A stretch of 64,000 nucleotides of DNA from Coemansia sp. RSA 487 (taxonomy: Eukaryota; Kickxellomycota; Kickxellomycetes; Kickxellales; Kickxellaceae). Positions 1-11,069 of the stretch are shown in pieces. Position 1 is the stretch's first letter. Every line of letters starts with the position of its first letter. A program made the translations under genes and the position numbers. The notes under the pieces are model-generated. The model worked only from the letters and a program-made list of their open reading frames with translations, was not told where the DNA came from and did not search any database. The stretch is from assembly GCA_027577595.1 (NCBI GenBank), contig JANBRJ010000063.1, forward strand, positions 34,877-98,876. The letters are read 5' to 3'.

Positions 1-410
1 ACAGACAGAGACCAGTCAACCAACCAACCAACCAACCAACCGCCCATCTCTATCTCTCTTTCTCTCTCCTTTTCTTGTACAGCATCATTCATCTCTCTTT
101 TCTTCATGCCGTAGTAGTAGTATATTATACACGATTATACAATTTCTTTCTTTTTTTACCAGTACATAACAATACAATTCACTCTTAACACAACACTCAC
201 TTATCCACCTTCAGATAAATGTTTTGCTGTATGTTGATGTCACTTTAATTTGCAAATGGCGCAGTCTGATCTGATTCAGAAATCCAGAACGAAGTATAAA
301 AATTCTGATTTTACGTTTGTCACACATACTCATCGTCTCCTTTTCCTTTCTCAGCCCTCTTGTTCTTTTTATTTTCATAAGCACACTTACATTTCCACAC
401 AGTCTTGATA
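1..410 (+). promoter_or_regulatory. Upstream region of the EFM7-like gene
   Basis: No gene is seen here. The stretch has a CAAC repeat, a long CT-rich tract (about 44-110) and a GTA triplet run near 114-122, followed by AT-rich DNA with ATTATAC elements near 124-140. CT-rich leaders of this kind precede many genes in the window. The promoter role is inferred from position. Confidence 0.4.
17..41. repeat. (CAAC)6 microsatellite
   Basis: About six perfect copies of the tetramer CAAC sit at the left edge, followed by a CT-rich stretch. It is not a telomere-type repeat. It lies in the upstream region of the first gene. Confidence 0.9.
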
Positions 411-1268
411 ATGTCAGATGCAAGGACGACAGAGGCAGAAGCCGTTGCTGGATCGAGCGACAGCGAGGATATGCTGGTGCTTGACTCGATCTTTCAAGAG
501 CCCGAAGATTTTTATCAGGCAGCTCCAGAAGAAAAGACGGTAGTGTTTGAGCGCCAACCGGAGCTCGTGAGTCAGGATGAAGGGTCGCGCACAGTGAAGC
601 TGAATTTCCTTGGATCCCACCCGCTCTGGGGGCATTATCTATGGAATGCAGCAAAGACATTTGCAAACTACTTGGACTCGCACAAGGATATAGTGCGAGG
701 GAAGAGCGTTCTGGAGCTGGGTGCCGCAGGGGCGCTGCCTTCGCTTATATCTGCAATGAACGGAGCCACGCGTGTGGTCATCACCGATTATCCAGACCCG
801 GATCTTGTTGGCAACATCAAGAAGACGGTAGCTATGAATATGCCGCAAAAACTGGAGGACAACAGCATCGTGATCGATGGATTCAAGTGGGGCTACGAGA
901 TTGAGAGAATCGGCAAGCTGAGCCCCGATAACTGTGGTGCATTCGATGTACTAATCCTCTGCGATCTTGTTTTCAACCACTCTGAGCACGACGGACTGCT
1001 TCGCTCTGTGAGCCAGCTAATGAAAAAGCCAGGCAAAGATGGCAGTCCTACTGGCGGCGAAGCGTATGTTTTCTTCACTCACCACCGGCCGTGGCTGGCT
1101 GACAAAGATATGCAGTTTATCCAGCGTGCACAAAATGAGCTTGGACTCGAAGCAACGCGCGTTGTTGAGGAGTATACAGGCGCCATGTTTGAGGACGATC
1201 CAGGTGATGAGCGTGTGCGAGGCACTGTCCATGGCTTCCGTTTGAAGTACGCTGCGGCATCATCGTAA
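411..1268 (+). CDS. EFM7: EFM7/NNT1-like protein N-terminal and lysine methyltransferase
   Basis: A 285-residue class I SAM-dependent methyltransferase of the METTL/NNMT-like group. In yeast, EFM7 methylates the N-terminus and a nearby lysine of elongation factor 1A in the cytosol. The SAM-binding motif I is VLELGAAGALPS (residues 100-111), followed by an acidic post-I strand with ITDYPDPDL (about 124-132) and a CDLVFNHSEH segment near 180, typical of this family. The start is the ATG at 411; the frame is open a little further upstream but only through a TTG. The family assignment is firm. The exact EFM7 orthology is inferred from the whole-length pattern, including the LGSHPLWGHYLWNA segment before motif I. 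Confidence 0.8.
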   Translation: MSDARTTEAEAVAGSSDSEDMLVLDSIFQEPEDFYQAAPEEKTVVFERQPELVSQDEGSRTVKLNFLGSHPLWGHYLWNAAKTFANYLDSHKDIVRGKSVLELGAAGALPSLISAMNGATRVVITDYPDPDLVGNIKKTVAMNMPQKLEDNSIVIDGFKWGYEIERIGKLSPDNCGAFDVLILCDLVFNHSEHDGLLRSVSQLMKKPGKDGSPTGGEAYVFFTHHRPWLADKDMQFIQRAQNELGLEATRVVEEYTGAMFEDDPGDERVRGTVHGFRLKYAAASS

Positions 1269-1478
1269 TCAGGCCAATCCAGATTACGCTCTTTTTTTTC
1301 GTTGATGGAGATTGATTGAGTGAACCAATTTTTTTTTTTTTACATTTTTTGTCGCTTTTTGTTCAACTCCTTTTATATAGCTATATTAATACCCCTCCCT
1401 TTTTGTGTTTCAAAAGAAAAGCTCAAGGAATTGGCAGCAATTATAAACTTCACAAAAAGCCTCTGACGTTATAGAAAT

Positions 1479-3302
1479 ATGGTTACCGATATCCGCCATA
1501 CTATCGCTGAACACGAGAGCAACAATGGTACCGAGTCTGTCGTTGATCGGGTAGACGAGCAGTACGACGAGGAGTATTTAGATTCTGATAGCTACTCTGA
1601 TGACGATGCAGATATCGAAACGGACGACATCTTGGGATATACAGAAGACTGGGGCGAAAATGGAGCTGACTTTACCAAACAGTACAACAGAATGCGGCAG
1701 CATATACAGGGACAGGCGAATGGAGCTCCGAAGGCTTCGCTGACAAGTAACAAAACCACTTTGGCAAATGGCAACAGCGCAGCGATTGTCAAGGACGGAA
1801 CTAGCCTGAAAAGCGTTGACCTGAGCAAATACTCGAGCCGCATCAAGCTTGACGAGTTTAACAGCATTTCTGATATAAAGGTCGGTTCTTCTGGCGTTGG
1901 CGGGGGTCGCAAGTCTAGCGGAATATCTACAGCGCCACGGAAGGACAAGGCAGACAGAGCAACCACGGAGCAGGTGCTGGATCCGCGCACACGCATCATC
2001 CTGTTCAAGCTCCTGAACCAGGGCGTCATATACGAGATCAACGGGTGCATTAGCACTGGCAAGGAAGCCAACGTTTACCACGCAGTGACTGAGACCGGCG
2101 AGCACAGAGCAATCAAGATCTACAAGACGTCGATCCTTGTTTTCAAGGATCGCGACCGCTATGTATCGGGTGAGTACCGCTTTCGTCACGGATACTCTAG
2201 ACACAACCCGCGCAAGATGGTGCGGCTGTGGGCGGAGAAGGAGATGCGCAACCTCAAGCGCCTTTACACCTCTGGGATCCCTTCACCCAATCCGCTGATC
2301 CTTCGGCAGCATGTCTTGGTGATGGATTTCTTGGGCAGCTCTGACGGAGTAGCGTACCCGCGACTGAAAGATGCAACGATCAGCGCTAGCAGGTTCCCGA
2401 AGCTGTACTACCAGTTGGTCAAGGATATGCGTGTCCTTTACAACACTTGCCACTTGGTCCATGCTGATCTGAGCGAGTACAACATTCTGTACCACAGCAA
2501 GACGCTGTATATAATTGATGTGTCACAGTCGGTTGAGCATGACCACCCCTATGCACTAGATTTTCTTCGCCACGATTGCAACAACGTGAACGAGTTTTTC
2601 CGGAAGCGCGGAAACGTTCGTACAATGTCTCTGCGTCGGCTGTTTGAGTTTATCACCGATCCGACCATTGGCACTGCCGAAGCTGATGTCGAAAGGGCCC
2701 TAGAGGACATTAAAGCAGAGATGGAAGAGATCTCGGATGCAGCGCTGTCCAAGATGCGCGAAGATGACGAGGTGTTTAGACAGTCGTATATACCTAGAAC
2801 ACTCAATGAAGTTGTCGATTACGAACGGGACGTGCAAAAGGTCAACGACGGAAAGTCCAATGAGCTTATTTATAACAAGCTTGTTGGGTTGAAACTCTCG
2901 GGGGCCAATCTTCCGGAGAAAAGCAGAGAGCTGGCAACCTTAAAAGAAGAGAATGAGGATAGGCCGATAAAACCTGTGGAGTTGCCCATTCCAGAAACTA
3001 GAAATTCGGATAATGCCGCTATATCTGCAGTGACAAACGCTGCGAGCAATGACCCTGAGGACGATGATAATTTCAGCGATGAAGACGAAGATATAAGCGA
3101 CAGCGATGGTCAAGACGATGACGACGATGAAGACGAACATGATGGTGCACACTCCAAGGGCAAGAAACACGAGAGTAAGGAGGCAAAGCGAGAGCGCAAA
3201 CAGGCAGTCAAGGATGCCAAGCGCGAAAAGCGCAAAACCAAAATGCCCAAGGCTGTCAAAAAGCGCAAGGAGCGTGGAACCAGTGGTAGAAAGTCCAAGT
3301 AG
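1479..3302 (+). CDS. RIO1: RIO1 atypical serine/threonine kinase (40S ribosome maturation)
   Basis: A 607-residue RIO-family kinase/ATPase, needed for the last cytoplasmic steps of 40S subunit maturation. The flexible P-loop is [11 protein letters not shown] (about 190-200). The RIO-specific segment [19 protein letters not shown] follows. The catalytic loop is [11 protein letters not shown] (about 327-337) and the metal-binding loop is [10 protein letters not shown] (about 344). The N-terminal 160 residues are acidic and low in complexity. The C-terminus carries an Asp/Glu run (about 520-560) and then a Lys/Arg tail, as usual for fungal Rio1. It is a single exon with its ATG at 1479. A GTGAGT at 2169 lies inside conserved kinase coding sequence and is not used as a donor. 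Confidence 0.95.
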   Translation: MVTDIRHTIAEHESNNGTESVVDRVDEQYDEEYLDSDSYSDDDADIETDDILGYTEDWGENGADFTKQYNRMRQHIQGQANGAPKASLTSNKTTLANGNSAAIVKDGTSLKSVDLSKYSSRIKLDEFNSISDIKVGSSGVGGGRKSSGISTAPRKDKADRATTEQVLDPRTRIILFKLLNQGVIYEINGCISTGKEANVYHAVTETGEHRAIKIYKTSILVFKDRDRYVSGEYRFRHGYSRHNPRKMVRLWAEKEMRNLKRLYTSGIPSPNPLILRQHVLVMDFLGSSDGVAYPRLKDATISASRFPKLYYQLVKDMRVLYNTCHLVHADLSEYNILYHSKTLYIIDVSQSVEHDHPYALDFLRHDCNNVNEFFRKRGNVRTMSLRRLFEFITDPTIGTAEADVERALEDIKAEMEEISDAALSKMREDDEVFRQSYIPRTLNEVVDYERDVQKVNDGKSNELIYNKLVGLKLSGANLPEKSRELATLKEENEDRPIKPVELPIPETRNSDNAAISAVTNAASNDPEDDDNFSDEDEDISDSDGQDDDDDEDEHDGAHSKGKKHESKEAKRERKQAVKDAKREKRKTKMPKAVKKRKERGTSGRKSK

Positions 3303-3502
3303 AAAATCGTGCGTGATTAGTGGTGGTTGATCACAGCTGTTTTATCCTTTTTTTTCCTCCCTACCTACCAGTTTGATGAAGAAAGGATGCTTCTTTTTTT
3401 GTGTGTGGAAGAGACAGAACCTTTTTTGTCTTTTTATCTTTACATTATTAAATTCACAATTAAATCGAATTCCCTTCTATTTACTTTATCTGTGGAATAG
3501 CT

Positions 3503-4783
3503 ATGACGAGCATGCTTGCAGCTCTTAGAAAGAAGCTTCCAGGTCGGAACGCATCGATATTTTGGGCAACTGTTCTTGGCACGACTGGTTTCTACCAGTA
3601 CAACAAGCGCGAGGGGAAGAAGCGGCTGGATTACTACTGCAAACGTGCAGAGATGGTTGCAAACGAGGCGATTGGAGCTCTGGATACACCGCGCAAAGTA
3701 CACGTTTATGTTGCTGTACCAATGGGCGAGCTGGGAACACGCAAGGCACGGCTTCACTGGGAGAGGTACATACTCCCAGTGTTTGTTGCAGGTGCGCTTG
3801 ATTACGAGCTGACTTTGGTCAACGACACGGTGACAGACAGCGATGGAGGTGGCGAAAGGGTGGTTCGTGGAGGAATCCACAGTCTTGTGGCGGAAGAGAT
3901 CAAGGAGCGCAGGCGCAAGGAGATGGAGGAAGATAACGAGGAGCTGAGGCTGTGGCGGGCAGCAATTGACGAGCGCAAAAAGGAGAACAAAGAGCGGGAG
4001 AGAAGAAACAAGGTCGGTGCATCGGGCGGTAGTGGACAGGAGCTGGACATTGCCAACTGGAAACCTGAGCCATATCCGGGCATCATGGATATAGTAGCAA
4101 TTGGGCGTGAGACGTGGGTAGAGGCCATCAATGGTATCAGCGATGGAGCTGTGGGATCGCTGAACTACACAATCCCTCCGCTTGTGCCCTTGGATTCGGA
4201 AGAGAAGGAAAAGAAGGACAATGCAGCCGAGCGCAAGATTTCGACTGACACGGCTGTGGCACCGACGTCACCAGGGTCTTCACATGACGAGGAAAGTGCA
4301 GATAAAACTGAACTACAGATTACAGACACCACTGGCTCTGTTTCTGGTGCTGGTGCTGCTGGAGAGTCTGTGGTGGAAGCTCCCCAGCCGCAGCCTATAA
4401 CGGTGAACTATGACCGCTATACCAACGAGGAAAGCAACAAGACAGCGCTTTCCAGAATGATTCCAGCGGTGGCATACATTTCGCACATGAATATAACGGG
4501 ATGGAGCAACATACCGCTAAGAGTATGGAACTTTTTCCACAACCAGCAGAACGTGGACCTGTATGCGCAGCAGGCACTGCAGGTGGTGTTTGAATCGACG
4601 AAGCGGGCGGTGCATGGGACTGAGGAGCTTGCAAGCATGGGCAAAGCGGAGGAAGAGACGGCCGGATGGGAGGGTCAGGAGCGCATTGATGTTGTGGTTG
4701 ATCCTGCTGTGGCTGATGGCCTGCAGCTCTATGACACTCAGAACGATACAGCACTCCGTCTTTCCGATGAGGAGCAGAAATAG
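3503..4783 (+). CDS. TIM54: TIM54, subunit of the mitochondrial TIM22 import complex
   Basis: A 426-residue homolog of Tim54, which sits in the mitochondrial inner membrane and supports insertion of carrier proteins by the TIM22 translocase. Near the N-terminus there is a basic segment and one membrane span (about 18-33, around ASIFWATVLGTTGFYQY), followed by the family-typical KREGKKRLDYYCKRAE. The rest faces the intermembrane space and contains charged low-complexity stretches (about 140-180 and 230-305). A conserved patch near ISHMNITGWSNIPLRVWNFF (about 327-346) is typical of Tim54. The length is close to the yeast protein. The ATG at 3503 lies about 200 bases after the RIO1 stop, in the same direction. 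Confidence 0.85.
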   Translation: MTSMLAALRKKLPGRNASIFWATVLGTTGFYQYNKREGKKRLDYYCKRAEMVANEAIGALDTPRKVHVYVAVPMGELGTRKARLHWERYILPVFVAGALDYELTLVNDTVTDSDGGGERVVRGGIHSLVAEEIKERRRKEMEEDNEELRLWRAAIDERKKENKERERRNKVGASGGSGQELDIANWKPEPYPGIMDIVAIGRETWVEAINGISDGAVGSLNYTIPPLVPLDSEEKEKKDNAAERKISTDTAVAPTSPGSSHDEESADKTELQITDTTGSVSGAGAAGESVVEAPQPQPITVNYDRYTNEESNKTALSRMIPAVAYISHMNITGWSNIPLRVWNFFHNQQNVDLYAQQALQVVFESTKRAVHGTEELASMGKAEEETAGWEGQERIDVVVDPAVADGLQLYDTQNDTALRLSDEEQK

Positions 4784-6151
4784 CAGGGGCGAAACAACGA
4801 TTACATGCATGGGCGAGTACCCAGCTCGTGATTGGTTGTCTTTTGTAGCCAGCGTTTCCTTTAGAGTAAAAATCAAAGCGAAGAATAGACAACGTTGAAT
4901 GTTTTTCACTTCCTTTTATTGTTTGTGCTTGGTATACCTAATACGTTTGCGAATATCAGATAATGTGACAATGGGTAAAGACAAGCGGATAATATTGTTG
5001 TGGTACCAAAGGACTGAGTGGCTTCCATTCGTCTCTGCACAAACAATATCGTGAGTAACCGTAAGAAAGCAACGGAATATTAAAGAGCAAGGCCTGCCAT
5101 TTTGGATACCGCTGCAAATAGGAGCAATGGTTATTATTTTTTGACGTTCGTGTGGATAAAAAGTTAATGGGCGCGGCTGAGCACGCACAGCAAGTATGTT
5201 GTGCATCGCGGATGTTTTAGACAAGACCCACCAATGTTGTGCGCGAGCAGTCTGCAGACACATAGTCAAGGCCCAAACGCCATCATATCAAGAAAACACA
5301 AGCTGCTGAAGAAGCGCTGTGGAGCTAGAAGCAGGTGCGGCTGTTGAAAATACCTGATTTGCCAACTGTCCCAGGTGCAGAAGGTAAATCGAAAACAGGC
5401 TTGGCGCATCTTTGGTGGGGAAAAATATTTTTTCCTGTCTGCCTGCAAAAACAATCAGGCGGACAGCCAATTACAGGCTACAAAGGGGGGAACGATTCAG
5501 GATCTCGGTGCGTGTGTTTTTGTTTGTGTTGTCAAATCAGGTGAAAGAAGATTTTCTTCAACATGCGCGATTCTGCATCAGCACTGGCTTTGCCCATGCG
5601 TGCCAGCCGCAGATCTGACAAAGTACATAGCCAAAAGCAGCTAAAACGGGGAGAGCCTGCCAAATAAGCCAATCTTTTCGTCACCCACGCAGATTTGGCG
5701 ATTTTGGAGTCATACCAAAAATTACAAATCCCTCAAAAGGCTCCACCAGTTCTGGGTGCTGCACCGCTGCCGTGCCTCCCCTTTTCAAACGCCCTTTCTT
5801 TTCTTTTTTTCTCCTCCCCAAAGCTGCTTTTCTCTCTCTTTCCTTCTCTGTACCTTTTTCTTATTTACTCTGCGTTTATAGTCATTGTTGCCTTTTCCCC
5901 CTTCGTTGGTAAAAAAAAAAAAGCAAGCTTTGTTTTATTTCTTCTCTTTCTTTATCTTTTGAGATTTCTTTTTGTTGATAAACTCTACTATAGTACTTTT
6001 ATCGCCAGGCGGAATATTGTTCAAGATCACTTTTCCTATATTTGGGACAAAGCTAAGTTACTGCACAGTCGAGATAGCCGCTGTCTTTAGCAAACATACG
6101 CACAAATTCGAAACAGAAGCAAATATTCGAGCTAGGCTGCTTTGTGCCCCC
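4784..6151 (+). promoter_or_regulatory. Long upstream region of the GATA factor gene
   Basis: There are 1.37 kb without a supported gene. Short reading frames here have no recognisable product. The last 400 bases are a pyrimidine-rich leader, as expected for a fungal 5' untranslated region. GATA-type hexamers occur (AGATAA at 4958-4963, GGATAA near 4987 and 5153, TGATAA near 5977), so autoregulation by the GATA factor downstream is possible. The motif is short and common, and I have not tested enrichment. Confidence 0.35.
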
Positions 6152-8832
6152 ATGGACCTTAATTTTGTATGCGCAGCTGACAACAGCAATAGCGACAACG
6201 GCAGCGTAAATCCGTTGCCGGCTGTTCATGAGCTTAACAACATAAAAGCTGCACTGTCTGGCTTTAATGACCAGCAGTCTGGGCAGTCTTTCTCCACAAC
6301 AAGCGCAATGTCGAATATGTCGATGGGCTCGCAACAAAACTCGACCACTCCGCCGCTGACAGCGTCCTCGGACACATCCATGTTCTCAACCAGGTCGGAT
6401 CATAGACTGGCTAGCGGGTCAACATCGTCTGCGCCAAACTCGGCCCCGCCCAGCCAGCAGCGGTTCTCGCAGTCCAGGGCCATAGGGGCGTTGACTTCGT
6501 TGGCTGTCGGTGTGGCTGAAACTGTTCGCACCATCCAAGACGCCATCCATACGCCGCCCCCACAGCACCATGGTTACGCAAGCAGCGGAGCTGCCAACTC
6601 GGCCATGAAGGACTCCGCCACCTCGGTTTTCGGCCTTGCTGCCTCCCAGAAGCATCGGCAGCCAATCAAACAGGAAGAGAGCAGCAGCGCCGCAAACAAC
6701 GGCGACTCGGCGCCGACGGACTCTGAGAGCATTTCGAAGAAACAGGCCAACAGCATCCTTGAAAAGTACCGTGGCGAGCTCAACGAAGTGGCTGAAAAGT
6801 GCAAGATCCTTAGCCAGTTTGCTGAGCAGTACGGGCCTGAGCGCAACCGGTTCCATGCTCAGCCCTCCGACGACCTTGTCATTGACATGGCGCGCAAGGC
6901 GTACGAGGTGCTCATGGTGTTTATGACCATCCGTCGCGAGCGCATGTCCACCAGCGTTGATGACGACACCATGGAGTACATTCGCAAGCGTCGTACTGTT
7001 CTCTCGCCTGCACGGGCAAAGTCGCGCAAGCGTTCGGTAAGTACACACATGTTTGCCATTATTATCTTCCTTGTTTTACATTTTGCATGCTTCTTTTACC
7101 CCCATTGTGTCGTTTATTCCTCTTTTCTCTTTTCTCTTTCCTCTTTCCTCTTTCCTCTTTCCAAAGGGGGCCAGGATTTTGGGCAAGGCGAGCGAGGCAA
7201 GGCAAAAGATGCAACATGTCTCTTGGCTATGCATGTATGCAAATACATGTAAATGTACATGCTACAAATATCCCCCCTCCCTCGTCTCCCTCGTTTCAAT
7301 GATACCTGTTAATGAAGTGAGCTTTGCGCAATTTGTCGTTTCGCGTAAATACAGAATGTCAAGGATTTCCTCACAACAGGGCTTGCTGACAACTGGCGCA
7401 AATCTTGTTTTTTTATTTGTTCATTTCGATCTGCTTCAGATATGTGTGATTGCGAAATTATTGTATGCAGTACTCATGCCTCTTAATGTATATTACAATG
7501 TTGTGTTTTCTCTTTAGAAGCGAGCAGACGCGGCTCAGCCAAACACTTGTCGGTCGTGCGGAATCTCAGAGACCCCTGAATGGCGGCGTGGACCCGATGG
7601 AGCACGAACACTGTGCAATGCATGTGGTCTTCGTAAGTATCCCACTCTTGAATAATTTCCGTGCGCAAGCATCACAGCGATGGTGATCTCCACATCTGCA
7701 CATCGGATGTCTATCCGCTTCTTTTTTTCTTGCGGCAGATCCCTTCCCAAAATGGGCTATTTGTTTTGGCCCTTTCTGCCACTTGCATGCATCCCATGTA
7801 ATAAGCTGCATATCTGACGCTTTTAGGGAGGAGAGTTGGCGGACTTGGCAGTGCAGGAATCAGCTGCAAAAAATAAACAAACTTTTGCTGCCTCCTTCAG
7901 TCCTTCCAACTCCAAAAGCTACCTCCTTGATGCATCTGAATCTCTGTCGATTCGCTATCAAGATTTCCTGCCCTTTGTTTTTGTTTTCCCCTCAACCATT
8001 CTCCTTCCCACTATATGCACGTATGACGCACACAATATGGTTGTAATTTCTGCTTTTTTGGGCTGTTTTTGAAAACCGATATTTGCGTCGGATCTTTTCA
8101 CGCTTTCTGTGATTGCCCCTGTGTTTTTTTCACTCCTGCTATTTTTGCTTTATCTCATTTGACTCAGTGGAAAGCTGTCATTAATCATCATTATGCTCAA
8201 GGAAGACCTGTTTCCGAACAATTACTTTTTTGCTTTGAAGATTAGATTATGCCAAGCTTAACAAAAAGCGGGCGCATGAAGCAACCTCACATGCCTCATT
8301 GTCCGGTGCCGACAGCACAGACTCGACCCCTCCAACGACTGCGATTGCCGCGAGTGGCGCCGCCACCGCACCACATGCCCAGCAACCGCTGAACCAGCAG
8401 ACGTCGCCGCCACAGGCGCTATCATCGGATCGCGCTCCGCAGGCCTCATCGTCGGTGTCGGCGTACACCAACCAACAATATAACGGAAACCACTCGCACA
8501 TGCATCCACAAAGCGCAGGCGCAGCACCGCATGAACGCAAGGTCTTCCAGCCATTGTTTGGCCAGCAGCAACAGCCACCTGCGTCGTGGCAGCAGCAAAA
8601 CACGCCAGTATCATCATGGCAGCAGCAGGCTGTGCAAAGCGCACCCCAGTACCCTCCGAGCAGCTCATATCCCGAGCAATTTGCGCATGGCCAGCAGCAG
8701 CCACATCACTACAACTCTTCAGAGAACCAACCTTACTACCACCGCTCATCGCTTCCATCTATTTATAGCGCTGACAGCCACTATGCAAACAACCGCCAGC
8801 ATAATAACCAGCCACAACAACAACAGCAACAA

Positions 8833-8865
<33 letters not shown>

Positions 8866-8922
8866 ATACCGGGCCAAATTCGTCAGCAATCAGCATCTTC
8901 GATTTCGCGGATTATCGGTTAG
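6152..8922 (+). CDS. GATA-type zinc finger transcription factor, three exons
   Basis: Exons 6152-7036, 7518-7632 and 8246-8922 join in frame to 558 residues. Both introns have GTAAGT donors and AG acceptors. Exon 2 carries most of the finger: CRSCG, an 18-residue loop, then CNACGL. Exon 3 continues directly with [10 protein letters not shown], which proves the splice. The 18-residue loop is the form found in White Collar-type and several other fungal GATA factors. Before the finger is a helical segment (about 195-280). The C-terminal region is rich in Ser, Pro and Gln and has a pure Gln run (about residues 522-540). The ATG at 6152 is the first in frame; the frame upstream opens only with TTG. 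No regulator or target can be named. Confidence 0.9.
7119..7162. repeat. CTTTCCT-type tandem repeat in intron 1
   Basis: A pyrimidine tract with about four copies of a 7-base unit of the form TTTCCTC, inside the first intron of the GATA factor gene. Pyrimidine tracts can help splicing or transcription, but this one lies about 350 bases from the acceptor. Confidence 0.8.
8813..8860 (+). repeat. Polyglutamine-coding CAA/CAG run
   Basis: Mixed CAA and CAG codons encode an almost uninterrupted glutamine run in exon 3 of the GATA factor. The mixed codons suggest selection for glutamine or old slippage rather than a fresh pure expansion. Confidence 0.9.
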
Positions 8923-9387
8923 ATATTCTGTGTCAGCTTTATGTTCCCGCCCCCGCTGGTGTTAACTCTGTGGTTTCCACATCTACCTTCACTTCATATT
9001 TGTTCAAAGCCTTTCTCTTTTATCTTATCCTCGTTTTAAACCCATTTAATAATGTAAAAACCTGCCAAACCAGATCTTTGAAACGCTGCTTTGCTCAAAG
9101 CAGTTCCGTCGTTTGCCCCTCCCCCCCGCCTGTATTATTTGTTTGGCTGAGCACCAGATATCTGCATCTGTTTTTTTGTTCATGATTACACCAGTGTGGC
9201 GCAATAAACTACGTGATTGATTAAATAATTAACATCAATGACTTGGCCTCCCTTTTTTTAATTTCACACGAAACGCGTATTTCTGGCCAGGCTTTCTTTT
9301 TTCCTTTTCTCGTGCTGCGTAAATTGAATTACAACTTGTTTATGCGTTTCCTTTTATTTGTAATATTATATAAAATTGTCTGTCGTA
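8923..9387. other. Intergenic region between the GATA factor and SET genes
   Basis: There are 465 bases with no supported gene. They would hold the GATA gene 3' end and the SET gene promoter. TATATAA-like DNA lies just before the SET ATG (about 9366-9373). Confidence 0.4.
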
Positions 9388-11004
9388 ATGCCCGAAATGC
9401 AAGCCGCCTCGCTTACAGCTGAACAGCTGAATGAGACGGGTGACGGCCCAAAGAATGAAATTAGCAAAAGCAGACGGTCGCTAAGAACACACCAGCCGCG
9501 GTACCTTGACAATGCACTGACGGGAAACGAAGTATTTGACCTTTTAGACGAATATATTGTTGATGAAGACTGTGGTGGCAACGGCAGACGGCGGAAGACA
9601 AGGACTAGGAAATCACGGAGGCAAAGCAAAAGGCAAAAAACAAGCGCCACCCCCACTGACGGTGTTAGCAATGGAGCAGCAGCTGAAGGATCTACAGGAA
9701 CAAATGACATACCTGCAATTGATGAAAGCGGTCAAGGAGCAAGCAACCAGCCGTCGAGTGCACGCAAAACAAACACCGCATTGCGACCACGCTGGTATAA
9801 CCAAATGTATCTGATGTTTTTGGCGCTGCGGCAGTCGCCTGGGTTCACTGCTAGTCGAAGCGAATTAGTGCACAAGGCTGTCGAACTGGACCAAAAGATA
9901 AGCACAGAACGCGGGCTTCCTAGAGCATTTACCGGGAAAACGCCTCAAAACAGCGCCAGCGCACTGCTGACAAATAACGGGGATGGCCATTTCATCCAAT
10001 TCCGCCCGCCTGGCGCCCGATGCTACCATTTCAAACTTGCCTACAACCCTGGCGACTTTGAAAGTGCTCTGACAGCATACAACGAATGGATGGATATTCT
10101 TGTGGAAAAGGACTGGCCGCTGTGCTTTGGGACGCCACAGCCGGGCACCGAGAATGACGAGAACCCGGTTCTCAGTTACGATAATGTGCCAAAGTCCTGG
10201 CGTGATATAGTCGAGGTCAAGCCATCGACTATCTCGAATGCGGGAGATGGGCTGTTTGCCGCTCGCGATTTGCCTGCAGGCGTGCCACTGGGCTTTTATT
10301 TTGGCGTTCCAATGACCGAGGACGAGTTTGACTCGTTGAAAGAAAAGACTGGGCTGGCTTCGCACTACTCGATAATGTACCGCAAAACCGTTCTGGATGC
10401 GACCGACGATAACGGATTGCCCTTTACGGATCCTGGCGGCCGTTTATACTGTCCTTTCCACTTTATGAACGAAGCGCGGCCTGAGCAGCAGCAAGATGGT
10501 AAGCAGAACTCCAATATTGTGTTTCTTGAGGGCATCAAGGTAAATCAAGTGATCTGTCTGACGCTCAGGGACATCACAAAGGGCGAAGAGATTTTTGTCT
10601 CCTATGGCGACGAGGTTGATAGATCACATTGGAGTAGCACGCCTAGTGTAAAAGCAGACGAAGATGGTCAGAACAAAGTATCGGTTTCCGAGGCAGGCGA
10701 GAGCAAGCTGAAAGCCACCCCGATCACTCCTACTATTCACAGAACTGGCGCTATACGCGCAGCTTCCCCAAAATCCATTGTTGTTGAAGCATGCTCAAGT
10801 GAAGGCTACACGCGTTCTAATACAGATGGAGAAAATACGACTCTTTCAAACAACAGTATTTCAAGGCTGCTGCAAATATTGCAAACCTCTGTGCAGGAGT
10901 TGGGAACTGATGGGGCCAAGGAGCCAACTTATGACGACACTTCAGCAAGCTCTGCCCTTCTCTCTAAAGATGAGTTTGGATTTGGAAATAATGTTGGAAG
11001 CTAG
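9388..11004 (+). CDS. SET-domain protein (putative lysine methyltransferase)
   Basis: A 538-residue protein with one SET domain at about 275-415. The domain opens with STISNAGDGLFAARDLPAG, the usual SET start, and ends with EEIFVSYGDE, a variant of the EEL-x-x-DY catalytic end. The NHS-C-PN region is altered: FMNEARPEQ followed by SNIVFL, so the Asn and the strand are kept but the usual His-Ser-Cys are not. The N-terminal third has a basic Arg/Lys stretch (about 75-90), possibly a nuclear signal. The segment at 145-230 is conserved-looking but unnamed. The ATG at 9388 is the first in frame. SET is certain; substrate and activity are unknown. It ends 66 bases before the end of the convergent UXT gene. 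Confidence 0.8.
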   Translation: MPEMQAASLTAEQLNETGDGPKNEISKSRRSLRTHQPRYLDNALTGNEVFDLLDEYIVDEDCGGNGRRRKTRTRKSRRQSKRQKTSATPTDGVSNGAAAEGSTGTNDIPAIDESGQGASNQPSSARKTNTALRPRWYNQMYLMFLALRQSPGFTASRSELVHKAVELDQKISTERGLPRAFTGKTPQNSASALLTNNGDGHFIQFRPPGARCYHFKLAYNPGDFESALTAYNEWMDILVEKDWPLCFGTPQPGTENDENPVLSYDNVPKSWRDIVEVKPSTISNAGDGLFAARDLPAGVPLGFYFGVPMTEDEFDSLKEKTGLASHYSIMYRKTVLDATDDNGLPFTDPGGRLYCPFHFMNEARPEQQQDGKQNSNIVFLEGIKVNQVICLTLRDITKGEEIFVSYGDEVDRSHWSSTPSVKADEDGQNKVSVSEAGESKLKATPITPTIHRTGAIRAASPKSIVVEACSSEGYTRSNTDGENTTLSNNSISRLLQILQTSVQELGTDGAKEPTYDDTSASSALLSKDEFGFGNNVGS

Positions 11005-11069
11005 CATATATTTTTATGTAGCAAAGTGAAACAAGCATATTGAAACACTACTTTATCTCTTTTTTTCAA

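Noticed and set aside
17-41. CAAC repeat as a telomeric repeat
   Set aside because: Not a TTAGGG-type unit, short, and next to a normal gene promoter.
2169-2174. GTGAGT as a splice donor in RIO1
   Set aside because: It lies within the RIO motif [17 protein letters not shown], which must be coding.
1578-2204. A 208-codon minus-strand frame inside RIO1
   Set aside because: Antisense shadow of a well-conserved kinase gene.
8258-8758. A 166-codon minus-strand frame opposite GATA exon 3
   Set aside because: Mirror of Ser/Ala/Gln-rich coding sequence.
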